A program made the translations under genes and the position numbers. Below the pieces are notes generated by a model, which had not been told where the DNA came from, made no database searches, and saw nothing but the letters and a program-made list of their open reading frames with translations. A stretch of 64,000 nt of DNA from Persicaria tinctoria (Eukaryota; Streptophyta; Magnoliopsida; Caryophyllales; Polygonaceae), in the NCBI GenBank assembly GCA_037127255.1, contig JBANSL010000018.1, positions 11,071,175-11,135,174 on the forward strand, in the 5' to 3' direction. Positions within the stretch are counted from its first letter, which is position 1. Each line of letters starts with the position of its first letter. Shown here one piece after another: positions 21,097-32,887 of this stretch.

Positions 21097-21522
21097 ATGT
21101 CAGCCGGGCTCGGGAAGTGCAGCAAGATCCGCCACATTGTGCGCCTCCGGCAGATGCTGCGGCGGTGGAGGCAGAAGGCGGCGGCCTCGAGGCGAAGCGT
21201 GCCGTCTGACGTCCCGGCCGGCCACATCGCCGTCACCGTCGGGAGCTCCGGGAGGCGATTCGTGATCCGAGCGAGTCACCTGAACCACCCGGTGTTCAGG
21301 TCGCTGCTGGTTCAGGCGGAGGAGGAGTACGGGTTCAGCAACCAGGGGGGCCCGCTCGCCATCCCCTGCGACGAGCAACTCTTCGAGGAGATCGTCGGCT
21401 TCCTCGGCCGCTCCGATTCGCGGTTTGTGAATCTCGAGGATTTCCAGCGGTACTGCCACTCCGGCCTCCGCGGCATCGGCGATTCCCGGCCGCTGCTTTC
21501 GCAGAAGTCAGTTTGGGGGTGA
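21097..21522 (+). CDS. SAUR: SAUR family protein (small auxin-up RNA)
   Basis: An intact intronless gene of 141 residues with high GC content in AT-rich surroundings, typical of SAUR genes. The N-terminus is basic (KCSKIRHIVRLRQMLRRW, residues 7-24). The conserved SAUR domain spans about 38-112: DVPAGHIAVTVG, RRFVIRASHLNHPVF, LL-x-QAEEEYGF, GPLAIPCDE and LFEEI. The start is the first ATG after a TATA box and a purine-rich leader. SAUR proteins are short-lived auxin-induced regulators; well-studied members inhibit PP2C.D phosphatases and so activate plasma-membrane proton pumps to promote cell expansion. From memory the N-terminus resembles the Arabidopsis SAUR52/53 branch, but I did not align it. 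It is the only clear host gene in the window. An antisense GC-rich frame at 21100-21459 is a shadow. Confidence 0.95.
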   Translation: MSAGLGKCSKIRHIVRLRQMLRRWRQKAAASRRSVPSDVPAGHIAVTVGSSGRRFVIRASHLNHPVFRSLLVQAEEEYGFSNQGGPLAIPCDEQLFEEIVGFLGRSDSRFVNLEDFQRYCHSGLRGIGDSRPLLSQKSVWG

Positions 21523-22509
21523 ACTCGTTGAGTCGACTCGGACGCTTAAAGAGTGAGTCGACCCGGTCGCCGGAGTTGATTTTATTCGGTAGAGGGATTA
21601 TTTTTAGGTATCAGATCTCTCGTTTCTTTTTATTTTATTTTCTCCGGTGGAGCGAAATGAGCTGAGTCGACTCAGTCGGGAGAACGCAAATGGAGATGGC
21701 TAAACAGGGGTGGGTCGAACCGAGTTCGCACCACCGAGTCGTCCCGGGTTCGGATCAGTGAGTCAAATCAGAGACGCAGTGAAGCTCATAGAAGCAGGGG
21801 GTAAAAATGGGTTGAGAAGATTCACTCTTGTAAATTTCGTGATTATTATGATTATAAAATTTTAATTTCTTCCGAAATGATTAATGGAAAACTCTGTCAA
21901 TTGCGTTATTATTAATTTGATTAATTATTGTTTTAGACTTATAGTAAAATTAAAAAAAGAAAGGGAAAGGGGGAACGTGGGAGGGCATGTGAAGGGAAGA
22001 GGAAGAAGAAGAGGAGAGGAGTACGAACTCTGCACTGCACTGCAATGCACTGTCATCATCATTCAGCAGTCATGATTCATGGAGATGTGGGAGGATTTGG
22101 AGTTGGATTTGGATGTTTGCTAAATGGGTAAATGTAATTTGTGAGCTCCGTATACAATTGGTACCATTTATGAATGCCCTGTATCTTGTGGCGTTGCCAA
22201 TGCAGTTGGTCAAGATCATTAATGGGTGGGGTTAGTGAATGACTATGTACCAATTCACCATTTGATCCGGTAAGACCAGCCAAATGTATTTCTTTAAACT
22301 TTTGTTCATATATTTAGCAATGTACTCACTACTCAACCTCTTCAATGAACCATGTAGTTTTATCTTATTTCACAATTTTCGAATAAGCAAAAAAGGATTG
22401 ACAAGGATAACCAGAAGAAACAAGCGTCAATGAGATGGAATAAAACGAAAAGTATTGACAAGGATGACAAGAAAATTGCAAACAACAAAACAACACTAAG
22501 AAGAAAAAA
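21523..22509. other. SAUR 3' flank and intergenic DNA
   Basis: The first 250 bp hold repeated GAGTCGACTC/GAGTCGACCC words, including the perfect 14-bp palindrome CTGAGTCGACTCAG (21663-21676) and a TGAGTCA (about 21760). The rest shows no gene. Frames at 21884 and 22077 look fortuitous. Confidence 0.45.
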
Positions 22510-23045
22510 GAACTTGAGATAGGAAAGACCATCTGCTCATACTTTAAAGCTACACTTTGATGGATGCGTCACCTCTTTGGGACTGTCTTTTGAAGGCTTC
22601 TTTATCCGAAATCATCTGAGATCCCCGATTGCGGTCGACGGAGCTCCTCTTGGGCCTTAGAACTCCTTACAGTCGGAAGTGCTTGCCTCAGGCTTGGTCT
22701 GCTGAAGGCGAAGGAGCTAGGATTTTCCCACATTATGGTGGAGGGTGACAACCTAGTGATTATAAATTCCCTTAATGACGGTTGGCAGTGCCTGTGGGAG
22801 ATTGAATTCCTCATTTCTGACATCCGTCATCTGCTACTACTGCAGTTTGAGGTTGTCTCCATTTCCCATGTCTTCAGGAAAATTAATCAGTGTGCGGAAC
22901 ATGCTCGTCTATTCCTGATTTCGGTTGTGGCAGATCCCCTTCATAATATGGAACTATATATTTGCATCTGCAAGGATGTAATTGGTTGGTGGACTAGCAT
23001 GGACCAATCTTTTCCAAATTATTACTTGTTTAAAAACAATCATAC
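22510..23045 (+). pseudogene. LINE RNase H domain remnant
   Basis: A decayed L1-type ORF2 C-terminus. In shifting frames it reads LKLHFDGC near 22545, FFIRNH, then MVEGDNLVIINSLNDGWQC-LWEIEFLISDI and ISHVFRKINQCAEHA (22735-22900), matching the RNase H of the intact LINE at 4.9-5.2 kb (DG, IEGD, WEIEL, SHVLRN). It contains stops near 22657 and 22703 and a frameshift. There is no catalytic RT and no clear A tail. Not functional. Confidence 0.85.
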
Positions 23046-23259
23046 AGTATAAATAAATAAATAAATTGATTATTATATCCTTATTTATTATAAAAAAAAG
23101 TCTACTTTTTCGAAAACTATAACTAAGTTGATTGAGTAAGTATGTTCAATATATGTTAAATCGGAGTGTTTATAAGCTAGTTAGATGTTTGCTAATCCAG
23201 CTTATAGAGTATCTGATACAGACTAACTGATGAGATAAGAGCACTACTACATTAAGAGC

Positions 23260-23640
23260 CTATTGTAGCGTCCATAAACCGCTACGTAAAGGACAAAATC
23301 CGCCACCTAAAGTCTAAGGTAGCGGTTTTTTTATCGCTACATCAGCTGGCGCTGCATTTGCTCAAACGTAGCGGTTTATAAAGCAAATGTAGCGGTTTTA
23401 AACCAATCTCAATAACCGCCACATAAAAAATAAAAAACCGCTAGCAGATAATGTAATGTAGCGGTTTTATCCAGATAAAGTAGTGGCGGTTTATAAGGGC
23501 ATAGATGGCGGTTTGTAGATAAAAAGTGAACACATGCTAGCTGTTTTGAAAGGATTTGGTGGCGGTTTTTTATTTACGATTGAAAATGTTTTTTTTTGGC
23601 TCTTGTAGCGGTTTGGAGGGGTTCGTACACCCTTCTTTGC
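23260..23640. repeat. CACTA left subterminal repeat array
   Basis: About 12 copies of the core (T)(A/G)GCGGTTT or its complement AAACCGC(T/C)A, as direct and inverted units, within about 360 bp. Likely transposase-binding sites, by analogy with the TNPA motifs of En/Spm. Confidence 0.85.
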
Positions 23641-25102
23641 CAATATATAGTATGGTTCACCTGCTCCTTTTGACTAGTTAACATACACATTCAATAATAT
23701 ATTTTTTAATCTATATCTATAAATTAAATATATGCATGTATACATACACCCACACGTAATCAATATACTATCATTCAACCATATATATGCAAAATTAGTG
23801 TTCAACATTACAAACTTTACCATCAATCTTAGAATTGCTTCAAACTAGTTAGCTAGATTAATTTCATACAGAAATACCATAAACTATCAAGGGCTTAAAG
23901 CACCTATTGTGTGCTTAAAGGTGAAGCTATGCACAATTTCACCTTGAAGCACAAACTAACCAATTGTTTATCAGTACAAATTTACCCTGATAAAATATAG
24001 CCAAGTGCTCAAAGCACAAACCAGCTACCCTTATACAATCTTCTTCTACATAACGAAATATGACATACTCTTCAAAAGGCCATCCAGATCAAACAGTTGC
24101 CCATGAGTCAATCTAAATGTATTATCTTTGATTCCTGCCAAGAAAAAAAAATCAAGATATATAATATTCAACCAAACTTGAGCAAAGAGAATCGCTTTAC
24201 ACTTTTTTCTAGCCAGTTAACATCAATTTTTTTATCAGACACTTCCACATATCAATTTTGGCGAATTCAATCAGATCAAACAAAAAGAAAGTTATGTGAT
24301 TCTCAATCAACTTTTTTTAGCTAGGAATCTTGCAAGTGAAATTATTAACAATACCATGAAGTTCAATAGCTAAGACTAAAAATGCAACTATTGACTGATT
24401 TCCAATAAATAAACACATATTACGTAATATAACTAGCTAGCTAGGGTGAAATGGTCACATGTGACATGCTATAATTAGAATATTTAGAAGCTCCTAGAGT
24501 ATGAAGGTTACAAGTTAACGACTTTGGAAGGAAATTTCTAAAGTTAATTGTCTCACATAAGGGATTTAAGTTAGTATAAATAAGGGATTATGCCTACTAT
24601 ACATAGAATTACCTAGAAATTATCTTTGAGGTTTGGTTTAGTCTTTAGGCTGGACTAGTTTAGGATTCCCAATTTATACACTATCAACATCATTCATTAA
24701 TAGCTAAGAGATTAGACCTACTCACCCTCAATATTTTTGGTAGGTGGTCGGGTAAAAAAACTACCATAAATCAATTGCCACCTTAGGAGAAACAACTATC
24801 ATATCAACGGGCTGAAATCTCCAAATTCACAAACTGCTTTATGATTTGATCTCTGTAGACCTCTTTCTGGATAGAAAATCAGCTAAATGGACACTACCTT
24901 ACAGTCTACTCATCACCAAATATGTTTGTATTTAAACAAATTATGCAAAACCTAGTATATACTCATCACTCAGCAGCCAACTAATATATGCCAAACAAGT
25001 ATATTTTAGGAGCAACAACAAAACATAATTGATCAATAAGTAGACAACCACAAGTATAACAAACTCAGAAAAGAAGTAGAAGAAGTTAACAGAGGAGATC
25101 TG

Positions 25103-25369
25103 CTAGGACTCTACTTCATGAATGAGAATCTTATTATGGAAATTAAGTGGATCAATTAAATTGGAGGACATATATAAAGTGTGAATTGCTAGTGGAATTG
25201 CTTTTCCAAATCTGGAGACTGTGAGACCAGATTCAACAAAATTAACTAGATTTAGCAACCTGAAAACCAACATGGGAGATTGATCCGGCACTACATGCAA
25301 ATGTAGTAAATACATCCTATACGACTTCATATTAATGTTAAGCTCATCATCAATGCAATCAAATTCCAA
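25103..25369 (-). other. Unrecognised 88-codon frame inside the CACTA element
   Basis: The minus-strand frame (…MEFDCIDDELNINMK…LIHEVES, stop at 25103) is preceded by a plausible splice acceptor (TTACCAGTAG, near 25375-25385). It has the mixed polar/hydrophobic composition of a real exon but I do not recognise it. It could be a captured host exon, a TNPA-like exon, or chance. Confidence 0.25.
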
Positions 25370-27429
25370 TCCCTACTGGTAAGTACATATTTTACCTAGC
25401 TAATTCTCATCCCCCTTTCTCATCACAAGTATGAATTGGTGAATCCATAAATCATAATCCAACTTTAGGTATACCACTACCATTTTAGAGATTAAAATCC
25501 AACAAATTATAACAAAAAAGAAAGAAAAATTCATCAGCATTAAACTAAATAAGTCTTGGCTAAAACAAAGAAAAATACAAAAAAAAACTCAGTTACCTTG
25601 ATAGAAAAATTCAACATTAAACTATATTGGTCTTGACTGAATATAAAGAAACTAACAACATCATACATATCATTAGGGTAGACTAGAATGACCAGTTAAG
25701 TCATCATCGACTCAGTTGCTTTATAAGGGGATGAATAAATAAATAAATATAATATGCTGAATAAAGAGTTGATTCATCATTGACTCAATAGCTTCTTCTT
25801 TTTTTCCAAAATTGAAGTTAAACTCTGCAATAATGAAAAATATATAAAGCAACTTATTGCACAAAGGACATAAAGAGAGGCATCGATTGTAGATAATATC
25901 GAAAAGGCAAAGATTTTATCCTCACAATATTTTCTAGAGCCTCTTCATTTTATGTAAGGTAGGTATGCCCATCAGTCCACATTCTCGATTCTATATATAC
26001 TTAAGCTTGTGAAGGAAATCACTTGTTTGGTTCATCTTGTTGTTTTAGAAATATAGTACAAAAGAATAAAATGAAATTTAATTAGAAGTCTACAAGTTAA
26101 AGAAGTTAACTTTTTAAAATAAGAGATCACAATTAATCGAGGAAGAACAATAATACCGACTTATGATATAAAATAGCTAGCAATTTTGGACACATATATG
26201 GTATGCATGTTAGTTTGTATTTCTCGATTTCTGTTAAGTATAAATAGACACACCATATTCAAGTAAATAAAACAAAATATTGTAAAAGAAAACTGAGTGT
26301 TACGGACAACTAACCTTAATAATGACTATAGTTGTTTATTTGCAGGTCTTAGAGAAATGAAATATCCACAGAATATTCACTCCACGGACTAACTTGAAAT
26401 GAAAATCATAGATCACGTTAAATAAATGTACTGTTATAATAACTAAGAAGTCTATGAAGTTCCAACTAAGTGCTTCAGTACACCATATATATACTTGATA
26501 AGATACAGTAAAAAACACATAACAAGAAGAAACTTTTTTACATTAATTACTAGTGTAAAAGTGCAAATTTGTAGGGCGGTGTACCTCTTCCATGAGATTT
26601 TTGTTTCATTGCTTCTCCCCTTCAAAATCTTTCTCCCCTGTGACTACAATAGAACACAAATGCTCAAATCAAATACACTCTAGTAAGCGCATATAAAGAT
26701 TACAATAGCACACATGGTGTAGTACATCACCACTATACTAGCTATATCATATCTTATCTCACATTGCCTTGCAACTTTTAAATTGGATCAGAAAAAATCC
26801 AAACCAAAACTTCCATTTACGAAACGTTTTTGAGTCATTAAGAAGCTAGACAAATTAAATAGAGCAACTACTACTTTGAATAATCAGTAGTCAAATTAAA
26901 TGGCCAAGCTGAGATTCAATCACCCCAATTTGTGAATATGAATAATAAATACTATAAATAAATGGAAATTTTTATGTCTTAAAGAACATAACTACAATGT
27001 TTTGGAAGAAAATGATGGAAATTATCTTTGAAAATAAATAACAAATGGTTGCTAAAATCACTAAAGTTTTGGGAAAACGTTCTTTCTCATTTTATATGCA
27101 AAATCAATTCACATTCTCAGTTTGGTTGGTTATATGTGTAATTATAACATACATATCCCATTCTTGGTTTGGGGATTGAAATCAATTTCAGTTTGTTAAG
27201 TTCTATATGTGAAATTAATAATTGTAGCATATCACTCTCAACCATACTCATTTAGTTCGAAATCAATTGCACCAAACCCTAAACATATCCATCCTAACCC
27301 CATACATCATCCAAACATCATAAAATTCATGAGACTCTAAATTGAATGAAAACCCTATTTTGAACCTGGAGCTCCGCAACCGTCAATCCAGAGAGAATAA
27401 AATCAATTGCACTAAAAATAATTAACCTG

Positions 27430-27730
27430 AAAGGAATGGAGCATGCATAAAGGAACTAGACTTGGTTTTTGGGTTCCAAAGGGAACGAACCAACAAGGGA
27501 AACAAACCTGTAGATAGGTCGCGAGGCGTCGACGGGAAGAATCGCAGAGCGACTGCTGGCACTAGGAGCACAGTAGCTCGGTGAGAAACATTGAAGGGTG
27601 CACATGAGTGATTTTGGAATGAAAGTGAAATTGAAGGTGGGAGAGGGAGTATTTTGGAGGAATCGCACAGAGGAAAGTGAAATTGAAAGACATCCAAGCA
27701 GAAATGAAAGGTCAGGAAGAAAGAGGGCAA
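27430..27730 (-). other. Candidate first exon near the CACTA right end
   Basis: On the minus strand a Pro/Ser/Phe-rich open frame of about 100 codons reads away from the right terminus and stops near a good donor site (CTTTCAG/GTTAATT at about 27429). Position and direction fit the 5' exon of a CACTA transposase gene, but the rest of such a gene is not seen. Confidence 0.25.
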
Positions 27731-27799
27731 TTACTTTTGATAATAAAAATAAATTATAAAAAATAAATAACCCCTAAAATTTGTTTTGAGGGATGAAGC

Positions 27800-28030
27800 G
27801 CCCATTTTCCCCGCTATTGGAAAATTGCCCACCGCTACCCATGACATAAAAAAACCGCTACATATACTTTATTTTTCACATTTTCAAAAACCGCCACACT
27901 AAACTAAAAAAACCGCTACATTAGCCTATGAAACGGAAAATGGATTTAAAATTGTGAGACATCTTAAAAACCGCTACATATAACGCCACCTAAATTAAAC
28001 CGCCACAACCCACCGCTACATTAGATCATT
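27800..28030. repeat. CACTA right subterminal repeat array
   Basis: About seven copies of AACCGCTAC / AACCGCCAC / CACCGCTAC, the same core as in the left array. Confidence 0.85.
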
Positions 28031-28095
28031 TATGTAGTAGTGGAGAAAATGAATAAATTTGTTAATATAACAAAAAAAAATTGTGAAAAGCATAT

Positions 28096-28445
28096 GGGTC
28101 CGTATGGGACAGAGTTAAAAAAGTAGCTAAAATTTAAAAACAGTTGAAATTAAAATTTTGTGTAAAATAAAGGTTAAAAGATTATGGAATAATATAAACA
28201 CCGTATGAGACGAAAAAGAGTTTATTTGTAAAAAGTGGAGTTTATTTGGTCGTTATTAGGGGTATTATGGTAATTTCAAACCAAATAAACAAAATAAACA
28301 CAAAAAAAAGTAGGTTCCATTAGCTTATTTTTAAACACAATTTTTTAACAACAATTAGATGAAATAAGTTGTCCATACTTGATTAAAATTTTAAACAACC
28401 TATTTCTATTTTTTTTACCTATTTATTTTCCATCCATACACACCC
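28096..28445. mobile_element. MITE-like TIR repeat, copy b (350 bp)
   Basis: Ends GGGTCCGTATGGGAC and, inverted, GGGTGTGTATGGATG. No coding capacity. The minus strand matches the copy at 15.1 kb over several blocks. It is adjacent to the CACTA right end. Confidence 0.6.
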
Positions 28446-28689
28446 TATGTTCAGTAACCGTTAAAAATCAAATTTCAAAAGTTAATTAAACAAAAATCTT
28501 ATATTTAATTTATAATTTAAAACTACATAATATTAAAACCAAAAACTCTGAAAAGTTTTTTACATTGTTGAACAAAGCCTAACAAGCCACTAATCATTAC
28601 AAGACATTTTCGCAAAATGATGACCAAAATATCTACAATAACATGTTTTGTTGAACATAACATATGATGGCTACAATACCGACAATATT

Positions 28690-29184
28690 TGTGGAAAGAT
28701 GTTAAATGACATCTCACATTGAATAATATGATGAATCAAAGTCTTGCATATAAGCCGGTGGGCTACCCCACCTAACACCAATTGGTTTTAGGATGGAACC
28801 CCACTCGGCTTGTGTGCTCGGCTTGGTTGGCGCGTGTTGTGCTGGACGTGTGTGCCCCCCCCCCCACGTCGTATATGACCCACCGGAATTTAACATGGCA
28901 TCAGAGCCGAGGTTCGGCTAGATGCGGTGCGGTCTGGGATCCTGGTCTAATTGGTTGGCCGGCCTTAAGGCTTAAGTCGGCAAGTGCAACTGGCAGATAT
29001 TGCAGGGCCAGACAGTTGCACTTGAGGGGTGTGTGAAAAGATGTTAAATGACATCCTACATTGAATAATATGATGAATCCAAGCCTTACATATAAGTCGG
29101 GATCCATCTAACACCAATTGATTTTAAGATGGAATCCCACTCGGCTTGGTTGGCGCGTGTTGCGCTGGAAGTGCGTGCCCCCCC
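28690..29184 (+). mobile_element. TRIM (miniature LTR retrotransposon), 3' LTR truncated
   Basis: 5' LTR 28690-28895 (206 bp, TGTGGAAAG to TTTAACA), primer-binding site TGGCATCAGAGCC at 28896, an internal region of only 136 bp, a polypurine tract TTGAGGGGTG (29022-29031), then a 3' LTR from 29032. The 3' LTR breaks off inside its C run at about 29184, where an unrelated ORF1-like LINE segment begins. It has no coding capacity and depends on enzymes of other LTR elements. Solo or partial LTRs of the family occur at 16.2, 17.3, 19.1 and 20.4 kb. Confidence 0.85.
28896..28908 (+). other. TRIM primer-binding site
   Basis: TGGCATCAGAGCC directly after the 5' LTR, one mismatch from the standard initiator tRNA-Met site. 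Confidence 0.75.
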
Positions 29185-31022
29185 AATAAAATTCTTGGGA
29201 CAAATGTTAAGTTATAGAGGAGCCGTAGTGATCCCCCCAGACCGCCCGGACCTTTCGAACTGCTGCTGAATCTGTGAGCAAGAGAAAGTTCCCCAAATAC
29301 AATCATAGTTATACCCAAAGCCAAATACAGACAGGGCCCAATCCAGAAGGAGAGGCAAATGCATTCGACGAGAAGCAAACCATTAGCTGCCATATGGGAT
29401 AATTGAACATTAATCAATGCGCACCAGTAGGCATGTACCCAAATCACCTTATTCCTAATTTGATTTAATGATACACAGTTAATAATGACAGAGCAGGAGA
29501 AGACATTTCTGCTGAAAAATATTTTAGGCAAGAAGCAATGTACAGGACACCGTTTTGTAATATAGAAAGGTATACATTTTTTATTAACAGTGAGCAAGAG
29601 AAAGTTCCCCAAATAAAATTTTAAGTATATTCCCATCAACTTGGACAAAACCCACTCGGATCCATCATGTATTCTACTACTGCTGCAAGAGACAAAGTTT
29701 AACAAAGACCTCGCAGCTTTCAGCACATGAAAGCATACGCCCGAAAGAGCATTGCAAGGAGTACCAAGGAAGGGGGGAAGCTCCAGTAACACAATATCAT
29801 TACCAATAACATCTTCCGAAACAGCAATGTAGAATAAGACACTAGGGGAAGCAGAGGGATGCAAACCCAACTTTACATCATGAAGGATAGAAGAAGTGTT
29901 TACTAAATCGGAGCATCTCAATATATAGAGAATACTCATCATATACCATCTATCGTTCCTTAACGAGCAGTTTTGATAGCACTTATATACTATTGCAATG
30001 GCATGGGCTTGATTCATACTCCCTAGACAACAAGCATTAACAACCAGAAACCAAGCTCCACATTTAGATTGAAACAGAGTAATGAGCACTGCCCAAGAGG
30101 TGACCCAAATATATGAATATCTTGTTTGTCGTATGGTTATACATTTCAGGTGGGACACGACCCAACCAGTTTCACCCTTGTCTCCCAAACTTTTGCTTAA
30201 TTCAGATATACAAGGGCTCTCAACCCCTTCTAACTCAAGCTTGAACAGCACCCTAGGAAATGTCCAAGGAGTAAAGGAGGAAAAAAGCACAAATACCATA
30301 ATGGCAAGCAAAACAATTATTTTAGCAGCAAAACTAGACCATGATTTTGATTTTATAATGATTATTGATAAGGTAAAAATACCTTGTTTATCAAAAATAA
30401 TCATCTTAGAGTTGCTAAACCACAACACACACAAATGTTTGTTAAATGTAATTAAGCTCTTCCATGGGAGCACCGTAAAGCAGCCCCAACAAAGAAGCGT
30501 GCAAAAGGGATACCAAACATCAACGATACATACCGGGAAGATGCACCAGTCTTCAAAATTGTTGTATACGATAGCCATTGTCCTAAAATCCATTAAGAGG
30601 ATTAATACACAAGGATAGGCCACTATCACAGCCCCAAACTCCACAATTTGTTCAAGGCCCTTTCGGGGGGTAGAGAGTGAAGAGGAATACACCTCTAACA
30701 TAGTTTTTTCAAGTCCCTTTCGGGGGGTAAGGGGTGAAGAGGAATACACCTCTAACACCAGGTTTTTCAAACACCAGAAGAAGGTGATTTTTTGTGCTAA
30801 ACGCAGCAGGTGAGTCAGATCAAAAGTAACATGGGGTTTCATGAAGATTGTAATCAAATTAAGAAAACTCACATAAGAGGGTATGTAAACAAACCTGATC
30901 ATGACCAGAGTAGCCTTAGTTGTAGACATGGGGGAAGAAAACCCATTTAGTCCAGGGCTTGAGAAGCCAGGTTTGTGGTCCACCGACCACACACGACCAC
31001 CAGTCAGACCGAGACGGCCACA
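29185..31022 (-). CDS. LINE ORF1-like hydrophobic frame, standalone copy
   Basis: The minus strand is open from beyond 31020 down to the TRIM junction at 29185. The annotated frame reads 622 codons including about 15 contributed by TRIM DNA; the first ATG is at 30930. The protein is hydrophobic and rich in Trp, Cys and Phe, with several likely membrane-spanning stretches (for example near AAKIIVLLAIMVFVLF). Two tandem copies of EVYSSSPLTPRKGLE / EVYSSSLSTPRKGLE lie near 30650-30740; the same motif recurs in the ORF1 region of LINE copy 2 (EVYSSSPITSQKGSE). A GGCTTCTCAAGCC word near the 5' end is also shared. No ORF2 follows. Function unknown. The plus-strand frame at 30082-30618 is treated as a shadow. 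Confidence 0.45.
29273..29613. repeat. Direct repeat inside the ORF1-like segment
   Basis: GTGAGCAAGAGAAAGTTCCC followed by CAAATA occurs near 29275 and again near 29588, about 315 bp apart. It is read in different frames of the minus-strand ORF, so it is a DNA-level duplication. Confidence 0.75.
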
Positions 31023-31043
31023 ACTTTAAAGGGAAAAAAAAAA

Positions 31044-32872
31044 AAAGCGATAGTAAATCGTAACATCTTTCAATGTATTAAAATATATCTTTTTTTTCCC
31101 AATACACTTTAACCATTCACAATATTAAGAGAGACTACTTTATTCACTATATTTTACAAACACATTATTAGACAATTCAGATTTTTTAAGGTTAGAGATT
31201 TTATTCGAAGTTCGAACACATTTAATTTTTAACATTAGACACACTTTCACTTAGGAAATTTTATGAAGAAGATTTTGACAAGCCACCAATTTTTTTTATC
31301 AGTTATGATTTGATACACTTTCACTTAGGAAATTTTAGTGTAGCTAGGATTAATATCATGATTTGGGCGATGAATGTGACAATTCGATTAATGATAGCTA
31401 CAGTAACGAAAGGGAAGTACATGAAGAATCAAACAAATCTTCTAATTACAAAAAAATAGGGGTAGACGATCAAAGTTAGGTAAGATCATGTATTCAATAA
31501 CTTTCTCAAATTTTCTCACAAATAAAAAATAAAATACATATTTTTTGAATTATCTTTATTTCAACTCCAATAGTTTCTTATTTTGAAGATTTCGATAATT
31601 ATTTAGTTTTGAAAAATATTACAAATTTAGATAAATCTTTCTATTGTTTATGTTGTTTTTCCATTTTGAAAAATAAAATGAAGGACCAGTTGCACACAAT
31701 AAATTCTCATTGCTTCTAGCAAAATCTCAACTGAGTTGTAATGTAAGTATTTTAAGTTTTTGTTGTGAGTTCCAGAACATCATCATGTTAGATGATCATG
31801 GATGCCGGTAGTACATCCAACTTTTTGCCTACTGTAAAAAAAATAAAAAAAAATAATTCTCATTGCACGCTGGATTCAACATTGTTGAGAAATTTGATAT
31901 GACAGTATTCCTCCAACATCGATTACAAAATATTAAAAATAATGAATTATAAGGGAGGACAAAACACTACAATATATTAAGTTTTTATGCTAGTTTGTGG
32001 ATTCCGACCTTATAACCATAACCATAAAAAAAAATCAATATAACTCAACACATACCTATTTACCGCGTTAAGAGCTCGTCAAATATTTTACAAACACTTA
32101 TCCACAAAGTATCGAATTAATATACTACGTATAATTTTTTTAGATTTTTTTTCCGAATAGGTTATAATAATTATGTAGATGTTAAATATATTTTTAAAAA
32201 TTTTTTTTAATATTAATATAAGGGTGAAATATTTTTGTGGGACGGGGTCGTAGGGCGGGGTTTGGGGGCAGAAGATATGCACCACACCCAAAGTGGGGAA
32301 GTTAAAAAATCGATCAAAACAGTTTTAAGTTGGTCATTAATCAAGAGAAACCATGGAATGTGAGTTGGGTACAAAGTAAAGATAGAGATATGACTCAACG
32401 TAACCATTGATAGTACATATAAAGGGATCGATTAGTGGAGGACAAAGATCAAATATGTAGAGCTATATGCATCCTGTAGGTATCCTTTTATAGGCCGTTT
32501 CATCACCTAATTAGATCGAAATGATACGACTCGTCCTTTCACTATGAAATTCCATTCTTGTGTATTTGAGACATTATCATGTTTGAACGAGACATCGACC
32601 AAAGTACAAAGACGTCATGTTACTTTGCAAAAGTGAGTGTTCGCGGTGTCGATTAACTATCCGTAGATCGAGTAACCTACGCTATGTTCATCACTTTAAC
32701 ACTTTAGAACATGAGTAATATGTTTGAATTGAAAAGGGGTTGACTTGATGTGACTAAGATCCAATTCATTCAATTCGTAGCATTTGGATGAGGCTTGCAT
32801 CAAATTTTAAACTGAATTGCTACACAGTGATTTTTACACAAAAATACATATATGGCCACAATTGTAGAAACC
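31044..32872. other. AT-rich intergenic DNA
   Basis: No gene seen. ACACTTTCACTTAGGAAATT is repeated about 70 bp apart (near 31243 and 31313). Short minus-strand frames near 32.1-32.4 kb look fortuitous. Confidence 0.45.
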
Positions 32873-32887
32873 ATGTTTGCAGCTTCC

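Larger units (their letters stand above)
23242..28042. mobile_element. CACTA (En/Spm) non-autonomous transposon
   Basis: Begins CACTACTACATTAA and ends in the inverted TTTATGTAGTAGTG. The 3-bp target duplication GAG stands on both sides (23239-23241 and 28043-28045). Total 4,801 bp. Both subterminal regions hold many copies of a TAGCGGTTT / GGCGGTTT word in both orientations, which fits the transposase-binding arrays of CACTA elements. I find no TNPD-type transposase, so it should depend on a relative. The interior is AT-rich with only short frames. Confidence 0.93.

Noticed and set aside
21100..21459. 119-codon antisense frame over the SAUR gene
   Set aside because: Typical shadow frame in GC-rich coding DNA.
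24440..24690. Possible solo LTR inside the CACTA element
   Set aside because: There is a TATA-like GTATAAATAAGGG and LTR-like texture, but no matching TG…CA borders or target duplication could be found.
30082..30618. 178-codon plus-strand frame
   Set aside because: Lies antisense to the longer, module-sharing minus-strand ORF1-like frame; no domain or homologous frame elsewhere.
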